A stretch of 64,000 nucleotides of DNA from Mycolicibacterium sp. ND9-15 (GTDB lineage Bacteria; Actinomycetota; Actinomycetes; Mycobacteriales; Mycobacteriaceae): the NCBI RefSeq assembly GCF_035918395.1, contig NZ_CP142362.1, positions 1,959,501 through 2,023,500 on the forward strand. The letters run 5' to 3'. Positions within the stretch are counted from its first letter, which is position 1. Every line of letters starts with the position of its first letter. Made by a program: the position numbers and the translations under genes. Below are positions 43,614 to 52,864 of this stretch, in pieces. The notes under the pieces are model-generated. The model ran no database searches, had not been told where the DNA came from, and was given only the letters and a program-made list of their open reading frames with translations.

Positions 43614-44981
43614 GTGACCGACCCCCGGCGCGACAACGTGCTGATCGTGCATTGGCACGACCTCGGACGCTATCTCGGCGCGTACGGCCACCAAGACGTT
43701 TCCAGCCCACGTCTCGATCAACTCGCCGCAGAGGGCATCCTGTTCACCCGCGCGCATGCGACGGCTCCGCTCTGCTCGCCATCGCGGGGTTCCTTGTTCA
43801 CCGGCCGGTATCCCCAGAGCAATGGCTTGGTCGGGTTGGCCCACCACGGATGGGAGTATCGTGCGGGTGTCCGGACCCTGCCGCAGCTGTTGTCCGAATC
43901 CGGCTGGCACACCGCGTTGTTCGGCATGCAGCATGAAACCTCCTATCCGGCCAAGCTCGGCTTCGACGAGTTCGACGTCTCCAACTCCTACTGTGAGTAC
44001 GTCGTTCAAGAGGCGACACGTTGGCTCGCCGACCCGCCCGACAACCCCTTCCTGCTGACGGCGGGCTTCTTCGAAACCCATCGCCCGTACCCCCGCGAAA
44101 GGTACGAACCGGCCGACCCAACCGAGGTCGACGTTCCCGGCTATCTGCCCGACGCACCCGAAATCCGGCAGGATCTCGCCGAGTTCTACGGGGCGATATC
44201 GGTGGCCGACGCCGCGGTCGGCCGGTTACTCGACACGCTTTCGGTGACCGGCCTCGACCGCACCACCTGGGTGGTCTTCATGACCGATCACGGTCCGGCA
44301 CTTCCTCGCGCCAAATCGACCCTGTACGACGCCGGAACGGGTATCGCGATGATCGTGCGCCCGCCCCGTGACGCCGATATCGAACCGATGGTGTACGACG
44401 AGTTGTTCAGCGGCGTCGACTTGGTGCCCACCCTGCTCGAACTGCTCGGCGTCGACATCCCGGCCGACGTCGAGGGGCTGTCGCATTCGGCCGCCCTGTC
44501 GAGAGCCGCGCAGCCGCCGGTACGCACCGAGGTGTACAGCACGAAGACCTACCACGACTCCTTCGACCCGATCCGCGCGGTCCGAACCAAGGAGTACAGC
44601 TACATCGAGAACTACGCTGCGCGGCCACTACTCGACCTGCCCTTGGACATCGCGGACAGCGCTCCCGGCCGTGCCGTGGCACCCCTGGTGCAAGCGCGGC
44701 GACCACCGCGCGAACTGTACGACCTTCGAGCCGACCCCACCGAATCGAACAATCTGCTCGGCCCCGGCGCCAGCGACGAGGCGCAGGCCACTGCCGACGA
44801 TCTGGCGTTGCTGCTCAACGACTGGCGCGTCAAGACTCACGATGTGATCCCCTCGGAGTTCGCGGGCACCCGGATATCGATCCGCTACACCGAGACGTAT
44901 CTACATATTCAAGGTCGGCTTCCGAGCCGCTCGGCGATCGCCGAGGAACGCGGTATCGAGCATCGCCGCGGCAGCCAATAG
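43614..44981 (+). CDS. Sulfatase (formylglycine-dependent)
   Basis: A 455-residue alkaline-phosphatase-superfamily sulfatase. The signature CSPSRGSLFTGRYP contains the C-x-P-x-R site in which Cys is converted to formylglycine; LIVHWHDLGRYLG near the N-terminus and FMTDHGPALPRAK carry metal-binding Asp/His. No signal peptide, so cytosolic. GTG 43614 has a GAAAGGA ribosome site. It is followed 65 bases on by the trehalose sulfotransferase gene, as for Rv0296c and Rv0295c, so it may remove or remodel sulfate from the same sugar or lipid. Substrate not proved. Confidence 0.88.
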   Translation: MTDPRRDNVLIVHWHDLGRYLGAYGHQDVSSPRLDQLAAEGILFTRAHATAPLCSPSRGSLFTGRYPQSNGLVGLAHHGWEYRAGVRTLPQLLSESGWHTALFGMQHETSYPAKLGFDEFDVSNSYCEYVVQEATRWLADPPDNPFLLTAGFFETHRPYPRERYEPADPTEVDVPGYLPDAPEIRQDLAEFYGAISVADAAVGRLLDTLSVTGLDRTTWVVFMTDHGPALPRAKSTLYDAGTGIAMIVRPPRDADIEPMVYDELFSGVDLVPTLLELLGVDIPADVEGLSHSAALSRAAQPPVRTEVYSTKTYHDSFDPIRAVRTKEYSYIENYAARPLLDLPLDIADSAPGRAVAPLVQARRPPRELYDLRADPTESNNLLGPGASDEAQATADDLALLLNDWRVKTHDVIPSEFAGTRISIRYTETYLHIQGRLPSRSAIAEERGIEHRRGSQ

Positions 44982-45046
44982 ATTTGCTCATCCGGAACGA
45001 AAACGCATGTGATGCCGAATGTTTGCCGTGTCGGTAGGCTGCGCGC

Positions 45047-45847
45047 ATGCCCATCCACACGGCGTACCTCGTGCTTGCCTCTCAGCGCAGCGGCAGCACC
45101 TTGTTGGTGGAGTCCTTGCGCGCGACGGGGGTCGCCGGCGAACCCGGTGAGTTCTTCCAGTACCTGCCGGGCACCAGTCAATCGCCGCAGCCCCGGCAGT
45201 GGTTCGAGGGCGTGACCGACGAGTCGATTCTCCGCCTACTCGACCCCCTCGACGAGGGCAAGCCCGACCTGGCCCCACCGGAGATCTGGCGCGACTACAT
45301 CCGCACTGTGGGCCGTACCCCCAACGGAATCTGGGGCGGCAAGCTGATGTGGAACCAGACGCCACTACTGCTCAGCCGTGCCGACCGACTGCCCGACCGG
45401 TCCGGTACCGGGTTGCTCTCGGCGATCCGTGACGTCATCGGCAGCGACCCACTTCTCATCCACATCTACCGTCCTGACGTTGTCTCACAGGCTGTCTCGT
45501 TCTGGCGGGCCGTACAGACCCGGGTCTGGCGAGGCAGGCCGGACCCGATGCGGGATGCCCGCGCCGAATACCACGCGGGCGCCATCGCCCACATCGTGAC
45601 GATGCTGCGCGCCCAGCAAGAGGGATGGCGTAACTGGTTCGCCGAAGAAAAGGTCACGCCCATGGAGTTGTCGTATCCGGTGTTGTGGCGCAACCTGTCC
45701 CAGATCGTCGGCGACGTCCTCGAAGCGCTCGGGCAGGACCGGCGACTCGCGCCCGCGCCGGTCCTCGAACGGCAGGCCGATCAACGCTCCGACGAATGGG
45801 TGGACAAATACCGGGCCGAGGCCGAGACAGAAGGGCTTGCCACCTGA
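45047..45847 (+). CDS. stf0: Trehalose 2-sulfotransferase, Stf0 type
   Basis: A 266-residue sulfotransferase. The PAPS 5'-phosphosulfate loop is visible in [15 protein letters not shown]; the [10 protein letters not shown] segment and the [16 protein letters not shown] helix match Stf0. It transfers sulfate from PAPS to trehalose. Length equals Rv0295c (267). It follows the sulfatase in the same direction. In M. tuberculosis this step begins sulfolipid synthesis; in fast growers the fate of trehalose 2-sulfate is less clear. The 3' end lies next to the convergent tam remnant. Confidence 0.9.
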   Translation: MPIHTAYLVLASQRSGSTLLVESLRATGVAGEPGEFFQYLPGTSQSPQPRQWFEGVTDESILRLLDPLDEGKPDLAPPEIWRDYIRTVGRTPNGIWGGKLMWNQTPLLLSRADRLPDRSGTGLLSAIRDVIGSDPLLIHIYRPDVVSQAVSFWRAVQTRVWRGRPDPMRDARAEYHAGAIAHIVTMLRAQQEGWRNWFAEEKVTPMELSYPVLWRNLSQIVGDVLEALGQDRRLAPAPVLERQADQRSDEWVDKYRAEAETEGLAT

Positions 45848-45848
45848 T

Positions 45849-46361
45849 TCAGCCCACCCGAGCCGCAACGAAGATCCGCCGAAACGGGAAGAAGGTCTTA
45901 CCGTCCGTCCGTTTCGGGTACGCGGAATCCAACAGCGGTCTCAGTTCGGCCCGGAACTCCTCCCACTCGCTGTCGCTGAGCCGACCGCGTACCGGACGAA
46001 GCGCGGTGCCCGTGATCCACCCCAGAACGGGGTTATCGCCGGTCAACACGTGCACATAGGTCGTCTCCCAGGCGTCGACCGTGCAACCGGCGTCGGTGAG
46101 CAGATTCGCGTAACCGGTCGGATCGGCTACCTGTCCCTCGTGGAATGGGAAGCGCGCGGCCGCCACCATTTCCGGTGAGTTGTCCAGCGCTTCGATGGTG
46201 GCTTGCGGCCAGCGCTGCGCCAAGCCGGCCGTGAGATTGCCCGGACCGCAGCCCAGATCGACCACCCGCCGCGGCGCGTCGGCGTCGACCCGCGACAGCA
46301 GTTCGAAGAACGGACGCCCGCGCTCGTCGGCGAATGCCAGATAAACGTCGGGGTTCCACAT
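45849..46361 (-). pseudogene. tam: Tam-like trans-aconitate methyltransferase with internal in-frame deletion
   Basis: A 170-codon gene starting ATG 46361. Residues 1-70 match the N-terminus of trans-aconitate 2-methyltransferase, including the SAM site [10 protein letters not shown]; residues 72-170 match the C-terminus ([30 protein letters not shown]). The full enzyme is about 260 residues: roughly 85-90 central residues carrying SAM motifs II-III are missing, joined in frame near 46150. The protein is therefore probably not an active methyltransferase. Place matches Rv0294. Called a pseudogene because core motifs are absent, though a short protein could still be made. Confidence 0.75.
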
Positions 46362-46402
46362 GATCACAGTCTGGCACCGCTCGATGGAGTTACCATGCGG
46401 AC

Positions 46403-47599
46403 GTGAGCCAATCGGATGCCAACCCGATCGATCCACCCATCCCGGTTCCCGATGTACCCGGTGCCGACGCCGGGGCTCGCGGGCTTCCGCACCGGGCCGA
46501 TCTCACGCGGCGCCAGCGGTTCATCGTCGATTCGTCCGCCGCGGCCGATATCGCGCTGCGCACCGCGGTCGCATCTCTGCTCGCGACCACGATGCTGCCG
46601 ACGCTGGCGGGCGGGTTGCTCCGGTCGCAATCGCGCGCCGAACACGCGCAGTTGCAGTTCTACGCCGAAACTGCCGCGGCCAAGGATTCCGCGCGCTCGT
46701 TTCCGGCACCGACAACGTCGCCCCGGGTTGCGTCCCGCACCGCGAGCCCGCTCGCCGAGTGGATAGCGAGGGCCCGCGTCCAGAACATCCGGTTCGACAG
46801 CAGCTTCGAGGCGGTCAACCCGGCCTTGCGCGAACAGTGTCGTGGCTTCGAACGCAACAACGTCGTGCATGCCCAGCACTGGCGGCACGACGATGGTCCG
46901 CACCCGACGCTGTGTGTGATCCACGGGTTCATGGGCTCGCCGTATCTGTTCAACGGCCTGTTCTTCTCCCTGCCGTGGTTCTTCCGGTCGGGATACGACG
47001 TCCTGCTGTACACCATGCCCTTCCACGGTTCCCGTGCCGAGAAAGGTTCGCCGTTCAGCGGTTACGGCTTCTTCGCCAACGGGTTCTCGGGCTTCGCCGA
47101 GGCGATGGCGCAGGCCGTGCACGACTTCCGCTCTGTACTCGACTATCTCGAGTACACCGGTGTCGACCGCATCGCCTTGACCGGGATGTCGCTTGGCGGC
47201 TACACATCGGCGCTGATCGGGGCCGTCGACGACAGAATCCAGGCCGTCATCCCCAACGTGCCGGTGGTGGCGCCCGATCGGACCGTCGACGAATGGTTTC
47301 CCGCCAACAAGGTGGTGGGCCTGCGTAACCTGCTGTCAGGAACAGAATCCGAGCTCAGCAGCGCCGCGACCCTGTTCTCTTCACCGTTGAACTATGCCCC
47401 GCTGGTACCCAAGGACCGCCGGCTGATCATCACCGGACTCGGCGACCGGCTGGCGCCGCCCGAACAAGCCGAGATGCTCTGGGAACACTGGGACCGCTGC
47501 GCATTCCACTGGTTTCCCGGCAACCACGTTCTCCATGTCAGCCAGCCGGACTACCTACGCAGAATGACCCGCTTCATGCGCGACTTCATGTTCGACTGA
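46403..47599 (+). CDS. Alpha/beta hydrolase (Rv0293c-like)
   Basis: A 398-residue protein. A basic/hydrophobic N-terminal helix region (residues 45-75) precedes an alpha/beta-hydrolase domain with [11 protein letters not shown], the nucleophile elbow GMSLGG, acid GDRLAPPEQ and base His in GNHVLHV. It is probably a membrane-associated esterase or lipase. GTG 46403 start. The 3' end overlaps eccE3 by 14 bases, tail to tail. Same place as Rv0293c beside ESX-3. Confidence 0.82.
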   Translation: MSQSDANPIDPPIPVPDVPGADAGARGLPHRADLTRRQRFIVDSSAAADIALRTAVASLLATTMLPTLAGGLLRSQSRAEHAQLQFYAETAAAKDSARSFPAPTTSPRVASRTASPLAEWIARARVQNIRFDSSFEAVNPALREQCRGFERNNVVHAQHWRHDDGPHPTLCVIHGFMGSPYLFNGLFFSLPWFFRSGYDVLLYTMPFHGSRAEKGSPFSGYGFFANGFSGFAEAMAQAVHDFRSVLDYLEYTGVDRIALTGMSLGGYTSALIGAVDDRIQAVIPNVPVVAPDRTVDEWFPANKVVGLRNLLSGTESELSSAATLFSSPLNYAPLVPKDRRLIITGLGDRLAPPEQAEMLWEHWDRCAFHWFPGNHVLHVSQPDYLRRMTRFMRDFMFD

Positions 47600-48503
47600 G
47601 TTCGGGCTGCGACCCGGCCGGCCAGTCGATCCGCTCAAGCAGCCCCGCAAGAACCGGCTTATCCGCAACGTCCAACCGGCCGACGGCCTTGGGATCCAGC
47701 GCTGTGAGCAGCGGTCGTTGCACTCCCCTTTCGGCGATCAACCAGGATACGGGGGCGCTGCGCACCACGTCGGGAGTGCGGAAGGCACACGCTGCCGCGA
47801 CGACGGGATCGGCTGCCGGGCCGCTGAATTCGATGGCGGTCCAAACCTCGCCCGGCTGTGACCACACCTCACCGAGTCGTTCGCCCAGCTTGTCGTCAAC
47901 CGGAATCCCGAAGGCCGAGACGAAGCCGCGGTCGTCCTTGACTCCCCGCCACTTCTCGCGAGCTCCCTCACCCAGCGGCGCGTCGGTGTCATCGACCAGG
48001 ATCGCGTCCAGGCCCGCCTCCCGGAGGTGATCGGCAAGGCGCCGTCCGGCGATCTGCGCGGTGTCGCGAAGCGGCAAGTCCGCGGAACGGGCCTGCGGGG
48101 CAACCAGGTTCGCCTTCGCGTCGAGCGTGAGGCTGATCCATGTGGTGCGGACACCGTTCCCATCGTGGTTGGTGACCCGAACCTTCTCGCTGCGGACACC
48201 GAACCGCTCGACGTAACCGAGCACCAACGGCAATGGCACACCGACAGCTGACGGGTCGGTCACCCGCAACACCACGGTCACCTGATTCGGATTCTGCGCC
48301 TTGGGTCTGGAGTGGTTACGCCGGAACACCGCCAGCCGCCGACCGATCATCGTCGTCACGAACTGCCCGCGCCACCAGGCGAACACCACCACCACGACGG
48401 CGACGGCGATTCCCACGATCCACCGGTCCGTGGTGGTATCCCACGGGTACGCCATGGCCGCCAGGACAACGGCCGACGACGCCAACGCAATTCGAACGGT
48501 CAC
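47586..48503 (-). CDS. eccE3: EccE3, ESX-3 membrane component
   Basis: A 305-residue component of the ESX-3 translocon. Two N-terminal spans (VRIALASSAVVLAAMAYPW and IAVAVVVVVFAWW) are followed by a cytosolic or periplasmic domain. It overlaps mycP3 by 4 bases, so translation is coupled. Family EccE sequences diverge quickly; the assignment rests on position and topology as well as length (331 in M. tuberculosis). It is the last gene of the operon. Confidence 0.9.
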   Translation of the reverse strand: MTVRIALASSAVVLAAMAYPWDTTTDRWIVGIAVAVVVVVFAWWRGQFVTTMIGRRLAVFRRNHSRPKAQNPNQVTVVLRVTDPSAVGVPLPLVLGYVERFGVRSEKVRVTNHDGNGVRTTWISLTLDAKANLVAPQARSADLPLRDTAQIAGRRLADHLREAGLDAILVDDTDAPLGEGAREKWRGVKDDRGFVSAFGIPVDDKLGERLGEVWSQPGEVWTAIEFSGPAADPVVAAACAFRTPDVVRSAPVSWLIAERGVQRPLLTALDPKAVGRLDVADKPVLAGLLERIDWPAGSQPELSRT

Positions 48504-49909
48504 GATGCCTCCGCTTGATTATCGAGGTTCCTTCGCCGATACGCCGCGATCGCGGCCGTGACGACGGCGATCAACGCCAGCACCCCGGTTCCGACGAATG
48601 CGACAACCTTCGGAGTCGAGTCGGGCGGTGCGGGTTGCGGCGGTGCGGCGACCGGTCGTGGCTCCCGCTCGGTATCGCCACCAACGGCCCTTGTCACGTC
48701 CCATGTCAACGCGGCAACGGGGTCGACCAGGCCGGCGCCGGTCAGGTTCGACGGGGCCCTCGCCGCTCCTTGTGCACCAGCGGTGAGCCGGTCCCTGACC
48801 TGTTCGGCGGTCAGTTCGGGAAAACGACTGCGCACCAACGCTGCAACGCCGGAAACGTAAGCGGCGGCAAAGCTCGATCCGTTCAGTGGATGCCACCTGC
48901 CCTGGTCGTCGGGCAACGCGTTGGCGAGACCGCCGCCCTCACCGTTGCCCACCGACGCGATGTCCTGGCCCGGGGCCGCGATCCCCACCCACGGTCCGGC
49001 CATCGTGAAATCCGATGGACGGCCGGCGGAATCGAGCGAACCGACCGAGAGCACGTAGGGCTGCCAGGACGACGGGATCGACACCGACGTGACCCCTGCC
49101 CAGTTGCGGGGATCCTCCGGCCGAGCCGGATCCGACAGCGGGTTCGACGGGCACGCCGAGCCCGGATTCAAGCCCATCTTGTTGTTTCCGGCCGCCGCGA
49201 CGATCACCGCGTCCTTCTCGACGGCGGCGTACCGCAGTGCCGCGCCGAGTTCGTTCTGGTCGACGGATTCGGTGGCGGGAAGACAGGTGACCGCGGAGAT
49301 GTTGATCACCCGCGCACCCAGATCCGCCGCCCGGACAACCGCGCGGGCCAGGGTCGCGACGTCGAGCGCCACACGTGCGGTGGCCTGATTGCCCCCCATG
49401 TCGCTCGGTGAGAACCGCGACGAGGTGGACCGGATCGCGAGGATCCGGGCACCCGGTGCCACGCCGGAGAACCCGTCGGGTCCCGGTTGGCCCGCGATCA
49501 GGCCGGCGACCAGCGTCCCGTGCCCGTCGCAGTCGGTCAGTCCGTCGGTGGACTCGACGAAATCCCCGCCGGCATCGACGTTCGGCAGCCGCGGCCCGGG
49601 TCTGACCCCGGTGTCGATGACCGCGACGACCTGTCCGTCACCGCGGCTGTACTCCCATGCGCCGTCGAGGTTGAGCAGCTTCTGGTTCGACCCGGGCACA
49701 CCGGGGTCGGTGCCGGGTAGCACACCGGTGGTGACACATGGGCCGCGTTGAGCCATCGGCTGCACCGGGCCCGCGGCGCCCGAGGGGGGCCGCACCGCCG
49801 GATCCACCTGAGGTGGAGTGATCGCCTGTGCCATAGGGCAACTCACGCCCACGACGGTCAGCGTCACCGCCGCGCCCGCGAAAACGGCACGGAGTCGGTC
49901 GCGCATCAC
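48500..49909 (-). CDS. mycP3: MycP3 mycosin, membrane-anchored subtilisin-like protease
   Basis: A 469-residue serine protease. It has a signal peptide, then catalytic Asp (AVIDTGVRP), His (DCDGHGTLVAGLIAG) and Ser (NGSSFAAAYVSGVAALV), an ESX-typical extra N-terminal segment, and a C-terminal membrane anchor (VVAFVGTGVLALIAVVTAAI). Required for stability or activity of the ESX-3 machine. GTG 49909 or ATG 49906 start, 7-10 bases after eccD3. Confidence 0.95.
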   Translation of the reverse strand: MMRDRLRAVFAGAAVTLTVVGVSCPMAQAITPPQVDPAVRPPSGAAGPVQPMAQRGPCVTTGVLPGTDPGVPGSNQKLLNLDGAWEYSRGDGQVVAVIDTGVRPGPRLPNVDAGGDFVESTDGLTDCDGHGTLVAGLIAGQPGPDGFSGVAPGARILAIRSTSSRFSPSDMGGNQATARVALDVATLARAVVRAADLGARVINISAVTCLPATESVDQNELGAALRYAAVEKDAVIVAAAGNNKMGLNPGSACPSNPLSDPARPEDPRNWAGVTSVSIPSSWQPYVLSVGSLDSAGRPSDFTMAGPWVGIAAPGQDIASVGNGEGGGLANALPDDQGRWHPLNGSSFAAAYVSGVAALVRSRFPELTAEQVRDRLTAGAQGAARAPSNLTGAGLVDPVAALTWDVTRAVGGDTEREPRPVAAPPQPAPPDSTPKVVAFVGTGVLALIAVVTAAIAAYRRRNLDNQAEAS

Positions 49910-49916
49910 CTACGCC

Positions 49917-51344
49917 TCATCGGTTCAAGACCCAGGCGAACAGCCCTACCAGGTACGCCAGCACCGGGATCAGCGATCCGTCGAGGCCGGACGCCAGGAA
50001 CCCGACCAGGCGGCGCATCGGCAGGGAATACGTGTCGGGCGACGCCACTCTCGGGAACATCGCGACGATCACCCACACCGCCGTCAAGCCGGCGAGCGCC
50101 GCCAGCGCCCACCATGCCGCGGCGATGCGGTCGTCGACGCTGAAGACCACCAGGAACGAAATCGCCAGCAGGAAAGGCTGGCTCAACAGCCATGCCTTGC
50201 ACGGCGCGGAATCCCACACCCTGGCGCGTAGCACCGAGCCGAGCGCCACGGCTGCCACGATGTACCACGCCCAGATCGAAACTCCCTGGGGGGCAGCCAA
50301 TGTCAATGCTCCGGTGGTGGACAGCAGCACCCCGCCGGCGATGAATCCGGACTGGTGCGAATCGCTGATCCGGACGCGGCGCGGCAGATCGGCGAGCACC
50401 TTCAGGGGAGGCGGCGCAGGTGTCGGGTCACCGGGGGCGGGGATCACCGGTACGGGCAGGCGTGACCACATCGCGGACAACTGGGCGGCTTGCACCGTGA
50501 CCACCAACGCCAAGACCACCAGAATGGCACCGACGATGACGTGATCCAGATGCCAGATGGTGGCGGCTCCGGCGGTGATCAGGGCACCGGCCCCGACGGC
50601 GCTGGCGGCCGTGAAGACCGCGATCGCTCGCTGTGCCACGACGATGCTCATGATCGACCACGCCGTCACGCCCGCGGCGGCCAGCAGTACGTGGGACGGT
50701 CCGAACTCGCCGGGTACCGCGAGCCCGAGGGCCACGGCGATCGGCGCCAATGCCGCCACGGCCAGCGCGGTGCCGAGCCGAGGTGAGCGGCCCCACGTGA
50801 GCAGTGCAGCCAGCACCGTGAGCGCCGCGACGCTGCTGGCGACGACGAGACCGACGAATCCGCCGCTGAGGTCGCTGTGTGCCGCAGCGAACGCCGTCGC
50901 GACCGAGATGAGCGTCACCACTGCCGCAGCCGCGCCGCGCGCGATATGCGCAGCACCCCAGGGCCTTTCCCGGGCGGCCGAGAAGATGACCGCCGCATCG
51001 CCGATGTCCTCGACGATCCGCGGTGCGGCGGGGCCGGCGGGAAGCGGCTGCAGCGCAAGCAGATCGCCGTCGACGACGCCGACGGTGTCCAGCGTCGCAT
51101 CGAGGCTGAACGGTGCGCCGCCGACCGGTGCGAGGGAGAGGACGACAGGTGCGGCATCGCCGAACTCCTCGTCGGCAGGCATCGCCATCCGCCGCACCGC
51201 AGGCAGGATCTCGCGCAGGGGAAGCTCGGCCGGCAACGCCATGTCGGTGACTCGACCGCCCGCCTCGCCCGCGGCAAGCACGGCGACGCGAACGATCGGC
51301 ATCACCGCCGTCGGTGAGGCGCCGGTCATTGAACTGTCTGCCAT
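49917..51344 (-). CDS. eccD3: EccD3, ESX-3 multispan membrane channel component
   Basis: A 475-residue protein (472 in M. tuberculosis). The N-terminus is a cytosolic ubiquitin-like domain; from about residue 125 there are some eleven membrane spans. ATG 51344 overlaps the end of espG3 by 19 bases. A longer upstream frame exists inside espG3 but lacks family sequence. Forms the putative channel of the ESX-3 core with EccB3, EccC3 and EccE3. Confidence 0.94.
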   Translation of the reverse strand: MADSSMTGASPTAVMPIVRVAVLAAGEAGGRVTDMALPAELPLREILPAVRRMAMPADEEFGDAAPVVLSLAPVGGAPFSLDATLDTVGVVDGDLLALQPLPAGPAAPRIVEDIGDAAVIFSAARERPWGAAHIARGAAAAVVTLISVATAFAAAHSDLSGGFVGLVVASSVAALTVLAALLTWGRSPRLGTALAVAALAPIAVALGLAVPGEFGPSHVLLAAAGVTAWSIMSIVVAQRAIAVFTAASAVGAGALITAGAATIWHLDHVIVGAILVVLALVVTVQAAQLSAMWSRLPVPVIPAPGDPTPAPPPLKVLADLPRRVRISDSHQSGFIAGGVLLSTTGALTLAAPQGVSIWAWYIVAAVALGSVLRARVWDSAPCKAWLLSQPFLLAISFLVVFSVDDRIAAAWWALAALAGLTAVWVIVAMFPRVASPDTYSLPMRRLVGFLASGLDGSLIPVLAYLVGLFAWVLNR

Positions 51345-52192
51345 TGATGTTCCGTTCTCTGGTCGGAGTCGAAGTTTCGGGTCAATCGGAGGTCGGGGAA
51401 CCACGCCCCGTCGGGCAACGTTGCGGTGAGCCGCTCGACGGCCGCCGCGATCGCCAGCGGCGTACCGGGAGTGAACGTCGACACCCATTCGCCGTCGAAC
51501 GCCTTCGACGGGTGGACGAGAACCCTGCCTTCGCGGGTGTCGACGACACTGACGCCGACATCGGTGCTGACGCGGTGACCGTCGCGGTGGTCTCCCGCGA
51601 CGATCTCCACATAGCTGCGGTCCGTCGCATAGGCGGCTTGGACGACGGCGCGCGCGCTCGGCGGGATGCCGAGGAACTCGACGACGTCGTCCAGTGCCGC
51701 GCCGTTGCGCAGCTGTTCGTCGGCGCGCGCGCCGATCCGCGCGGGGATGGCGAACTCATCGAAGCGGGCGGGTGGCCGGCCCGAGAGCCCCGCGGTCAGG
51801 ATGGGCACCAGAGCCTGCGGGTGATCCACGTCGAGTGCGGTCAGCGTGACGAGGCCGCCGCCGCGCAGCGCCACGACGGTGTCCTCGTCGCGACGGGCGA
51901 CGTGTCCGCGCAGCATGTCGCCCGAGTCGCGGACGAATCTCAGTTCGAGCCACCGCCGAGGCCGGCACGTCGTCGTGACCCATTGTCGGACATTGGGTTC
52001 GACGGCCAGGTCGGGAGTCATCACACCCAACTTCACCAGTTCGGCCGACAATCTGGCCTCGAACGTCGCACGCGCGGCGTCCTCGCTGTAGGGCGGGGTG
52101 ATGGCGAGCACCCAGGGGTAGCTTCCTGCCCCCAAGGCGTCGGCGACGAACCAGGCCTGCTCCGCGGTCAGCTCGACAGCGTTAACTGCCAC
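51326..52192 (-). CDS. espG3: EspG3, PE/PPE-specific chaperone
   Basis: A 288-residue cytosolic protein (295 in M. tuberculosis). It binds the helical tip of PE-PPE dimers and keeps them soluble until export. Assignment rests on position between esxH and eccD3, length and typical sequence (MAVNAVELTAEQAWFVADAL). No signal peptide or spans. Confidence 0.93.
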   Translation of the reverse strand: MAVNAVELTAEQAWFVADALGAGSYPWVLAITPPYSEDAARATFEARLSAELVKLGVMTPDLAVEPNVRQWVTTTCRPRRWLELRFVRDSGDMLRGHVARRDEDTVVALRGGGLVTLTALDVDHPQALVPILTAGLSGRPPARFDEFAIPARIGARADEQLRNGAALDDVVEFLGIPPSARAVVQAAYATDRSYVEIVAGDHRDGHRVSTDVGVSVVDTREGRVLVHPSKAFDGEWVSTFTPGTPLAIAAAVERLTATLPDGAWFPDLRLTRNFDSDQRTEHQWQTVQ

Positions 52193-52198
52193 CGCGGT

Positions 52199-52489
52199 TC
52201 AGCCACCCCATTTGGCGCCTTCGGCCTGGTCCCGAGCGCTCATCGCCATCGTGTTCTGCTCGTGGGTGGCCGCCATCGCACGGTATGCGCGCACGAGTTC
52301 CTCGAGAGCGAGGTTCCACTGCGCCTGCCACGCCTGGTAGGTGGTACCGGTGTCGCCCTGCCAGGCGCCCGCCAATGCCGCCTGCTCGCTGGCGATGTCG
52401 GCGCCGACGGCGTGCAGCGCCCCCGCGTAACCGCCCATCTCGCCGGCGTGGGCCAGCATGGCCGGGTAGTTGTACATGATCTGAGACAT
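52199..52489 (-). CDS. esxH: EsxH (TB10.4-like), WXG100 substrate
   Basis: A 96-residue helical-hairpin protein with the WxG turn in [14 protein letters not shown], ending KWGG as in M. tuberculosis EsxH (also 96). It dimerises with EsxG and is exported by ESX-3 in iron and zinc acquisition. It follows esxG by 29 bases. Confidence 0.96.
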   Translation of the reverse strand: MSQIMYNYPAMLAHAGEMGGYAGALHAVGADIASEQAALAGAWQGDTGTTYQAWQAQWNLALEELVRAYRAMAATHEQNTMAMSARDQAEGAKWGG

Positions 52490-52518
52490 CAGGTTCTCCC
52501 TTTAGGTCAGTTCGAAGT

Positions 52519-52812
52519 TCAGATACCGGTGTAGGTGCTGGCCGCTGCGGCGTCCTGCGCCACGTAGGTGCCGGCCGCGTCGCCGAGATTGACCTGGGCG
52601 ATGTCCAGCAGTGCATTGACCTTCGCGGACACTTCGAGAAAGCGGGCGTGCGAGGCCTGGAAGGCGGCCGAGGACTCACCCATGTGGAACGCCTGCGCCG
52701 ACTGCGCAGCCTGCTCGGCCTGCGCCATGGTGCTGCGCATCAGCGCGGCCTTCGCGGAGAACGTGGCCTCCGATGACACGAGTTGCGGGATGTGAGCGTC
52801 CAAGAGGCTCAT
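52519..52812 (-). CDS. esxG: EsxG, WXG100-family partner of EsxH
   Basis: A 97-residue protein, the same length as M. tuberculosis EsxG. The helix-turn-helix carries QAFHMGESSAAFQASHARF; a C-terminal YVAQD fits the YxxxD type VII export signal. It lies between PPE and esxH. Confidence 0.96.
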   Translation of the reverse strand: MSLLDAHIPQLVSSEATFSAKAALMRSTMAQAEQAAQSAQAFHMGESSAAFQASHARFLEVSAKVNALLDIAQVNLGDAAGTYVAQDAAAASTYTGI

Positions 52813-52864
52813 GGATTTTCCTTTCGGATCGTGGTTCGGCGAATGTGGTTTCGATCAGCTCTGT

